From: PALSA-278 sp963760285 | Lineage (GTDB): Bacteria; Acidobacteriota; Terriglobia; Acidiferrales; UBA7541 | Assembly: GCA_963760285.1 (NCBI GenBank) | Contig: CAVXCI010000001.1 | Span: forward strand, 62,001 to 126,000 | Length of the DNA stretch: 64,000 nucleotides | Reading direction: 5' to 3' | Shown: piece by piece, positions 63,178 to 64,000 of the stretch | How the letters are laid out: each line of letters starts with the position of its first letter | Position numbering within the stretch: position 1 is the stretch's first letter | The notes under the pieces: model-generated | Databases searched by the model: none | What the model saw: the letters and a program-made list of their open reading frames with translations, nothing else | Told to the model about the DNA's origin: nothing | Translations under genes and position numbers: made by a program

Positions 63178-64000
63178 TCACTTAAGGACTCGGAACAGGC
63201 TGCTGTAATCGTCTGTCCAAACCGCGCGATTGCCTTCGGGAATGTAGACCGTCCACGTGCGGCCCAGTTCCGGCTGGTCGAAAAAATCGCCCGGACTTGC
63301 CGAGAGCACCCAGGTGGAGGCGTAGAATCCCGCACGCGTATCGCTGGCCCGGCTGATCACCACGGAGAGTTTATCCAGCGACGACGCCGCGCCCACGGCG
63401 ATGGGCTCCAGATTCAAATATTTGTTGGACACATGCACGGCCAGTACGCCGTCGGGCTTCAGGTGGCGGAAATAAAGTTGATACGCCTGCAAGGTGAGAA
63501 GATGCACGGGCACGGAATCTCCCGAAAACGCATCCACGACGAGCACGTCGAACTCCTGCGGCGGCTCGCGTTCCAGGGAGAGCCGGGCGTCGCCCATGAC
63601 GATGTCAATTGTGGCTGGTGAATCGCCGAGGAAAGTGAAGTCGCGATTCGCCACTTCCACCACCAGCGGATTAATTTCGTAAAACGTGTAATGGTCTCCC
63701 GGACGCCCGTAAGCCGCAAGTGTTCCCGCGCCGAGGCCAATCACGCCCACGCGCAGCGGACCGCGTCTGCCCATCGCTCGCAACGCCAACCCCACGCCGG
63801 AATCCATTGTGTAGTAGGCCGTGGGCTCCCGGCGGCGAGAAGGCGCAAGAAACTGCACGCCGTGGTCAATGGTGCCATTCATCAACTTGCGGAAGGGTGC
63901 GTCGGTTTCATCCACACCTTCCGCCGAAATCTTCGCTGGAGCGGCGCCAACAGCCGCCACGTCAAACACGCGCAAAACTCCGTAGAAATTGCGCGCCATG
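63178..64000 (-). CDS. Spermidine synthase-like C-terminal domain, cut by the right edge
   Basis: About 273 residues, read from the right edge. SARNFYGVLRV-type start is followed by GVIGLGAGTLAAYG (SAM-like pocket), DAFSGDSVPVHLLT and a final WTDDYSSLFRVLK. This matches the C-terminal half of fused membrane-transporter/spermidine-synthase proteins. A methionine codon at 63999 lies at the very edge, so the gene probably continues upstream of it outside the window. Confidence 0.8.
   Translation of the reverse strand, partial: MARNFYGVLRVFDVAAVGAAPAKISAEGVDETDAPFRKLMNGTIDHGVQFLAPSRRREPTAYYTMDSGVGLALRAMGRRGPLRVGVIGLGAGTLAAYGRPGDHYTFYEINPLVVEVANRDFTFLGDSPATIDIVMGDARLSLEREPPQEFDVLVVDAFSGDSVPVHLLTLQAYQLYFRHLKPDGVLAVHVSNKYLNLEPIAVGAASSLDKLSVVISRASDTRAGFYASTWVLSASPGDFFDQPELGRTWTVYIPEGNRAVWTDDYSSLFRVLK

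Overview
The window is bacterial, about 60% GC and densely coded. It looks like chromosome from an Acidobacteriota-type organism. The support is a GloVer-type tandem-repeat secreted protein, secreted S9 and M61 peptidases, a fused E1 alpha-beta dehydrogenase, a fused spermidine-synthase-like protein, many GTG/TTG starts, and lpxB (a Gram-negative outer membrane). The phylum call is inference from gene content; no rRNA gene is present to settle it. I saw no tRNA, CRISPR array or intact transposase.

Layout. 1-9.4 kb: a gene entering from the left edge, a zinc-ribbon/Yip1-like membrane protein, an MBL hydrolase overlapping a GH13 enzyme, an APC permease, two tandem FAD oxidoreductases of the phytoene-desaturase/PYROXD2 type, and a GcvT-family protein. 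9.4-21 kb: M61 peptidase, cytochrome bd oxidase (cydBA), S9 peptidase, CPBP protease, a methyltransferase, a GT4 glycosyltransferase and a PEGA-trypsin protein. 21-23.5 kb: a cold-shock gene behind a terminator-like leader, a glycine-rich RRM protein, a TSUP permease and a DUF3052 protein. 23.6-28.9 kb: an accessory island. It holds a 1.58-kb segment with perfect 16-bp terminal inverted repeats and several small unknown genes, flanked by 86-bp direct repeats. Interspersed repeats, the GloVer protein and unknown secreted or membrane proteins follow.

29-41.3 kb (+ strand): SRP RNA (ffs), dnaX-ybaB-recR, three unknown genes, a heterodimeric ABC exporter, lpxB and an M1-peptidase-like protein that has lost its zinc site.

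41.3-54.9 kb (- strand): a long cluster for aromatic acyl-CoA metabolism. A TetR regulator has a palindromic operator just upstream. It is followed by two crotonase-family enzymes, an aldehyde dehydrogenase, a BoxB-family di-iron oxygenase, a rhodanese, a three-subunit molybdenum reductase closely resembling 4-hydroxybenzoyl-CoA reductase (HcrCAB, including the [4Fe-4S] insertion of HcrB), an amidohydrolase and a 3-hydroxyacyl-CoA dehydrogenase. A Mug-type DNA glycosylase lies within the array, and a macrodomain gene plus a MidA-type methyltransferase gene lie at its end. Joining a normally anaerobic reductive dehydroxylase with an O2-dependent benzoyl-CoA epoxidase relative is the most interesting system here.

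55-64 kb: an unknown zinc-finger/HTH protein, an ECF sigma/anti-sigma pair, an ornithine cyclodeaminase homologue, an SH3-type protein broken by one indel in a G run, DoxX and PspC proteins, and a fused 2-oxoacid dehydrogenase E1 gene broken by at least eight small indels. A spermidine-synthase-like gene runs off the right edge.
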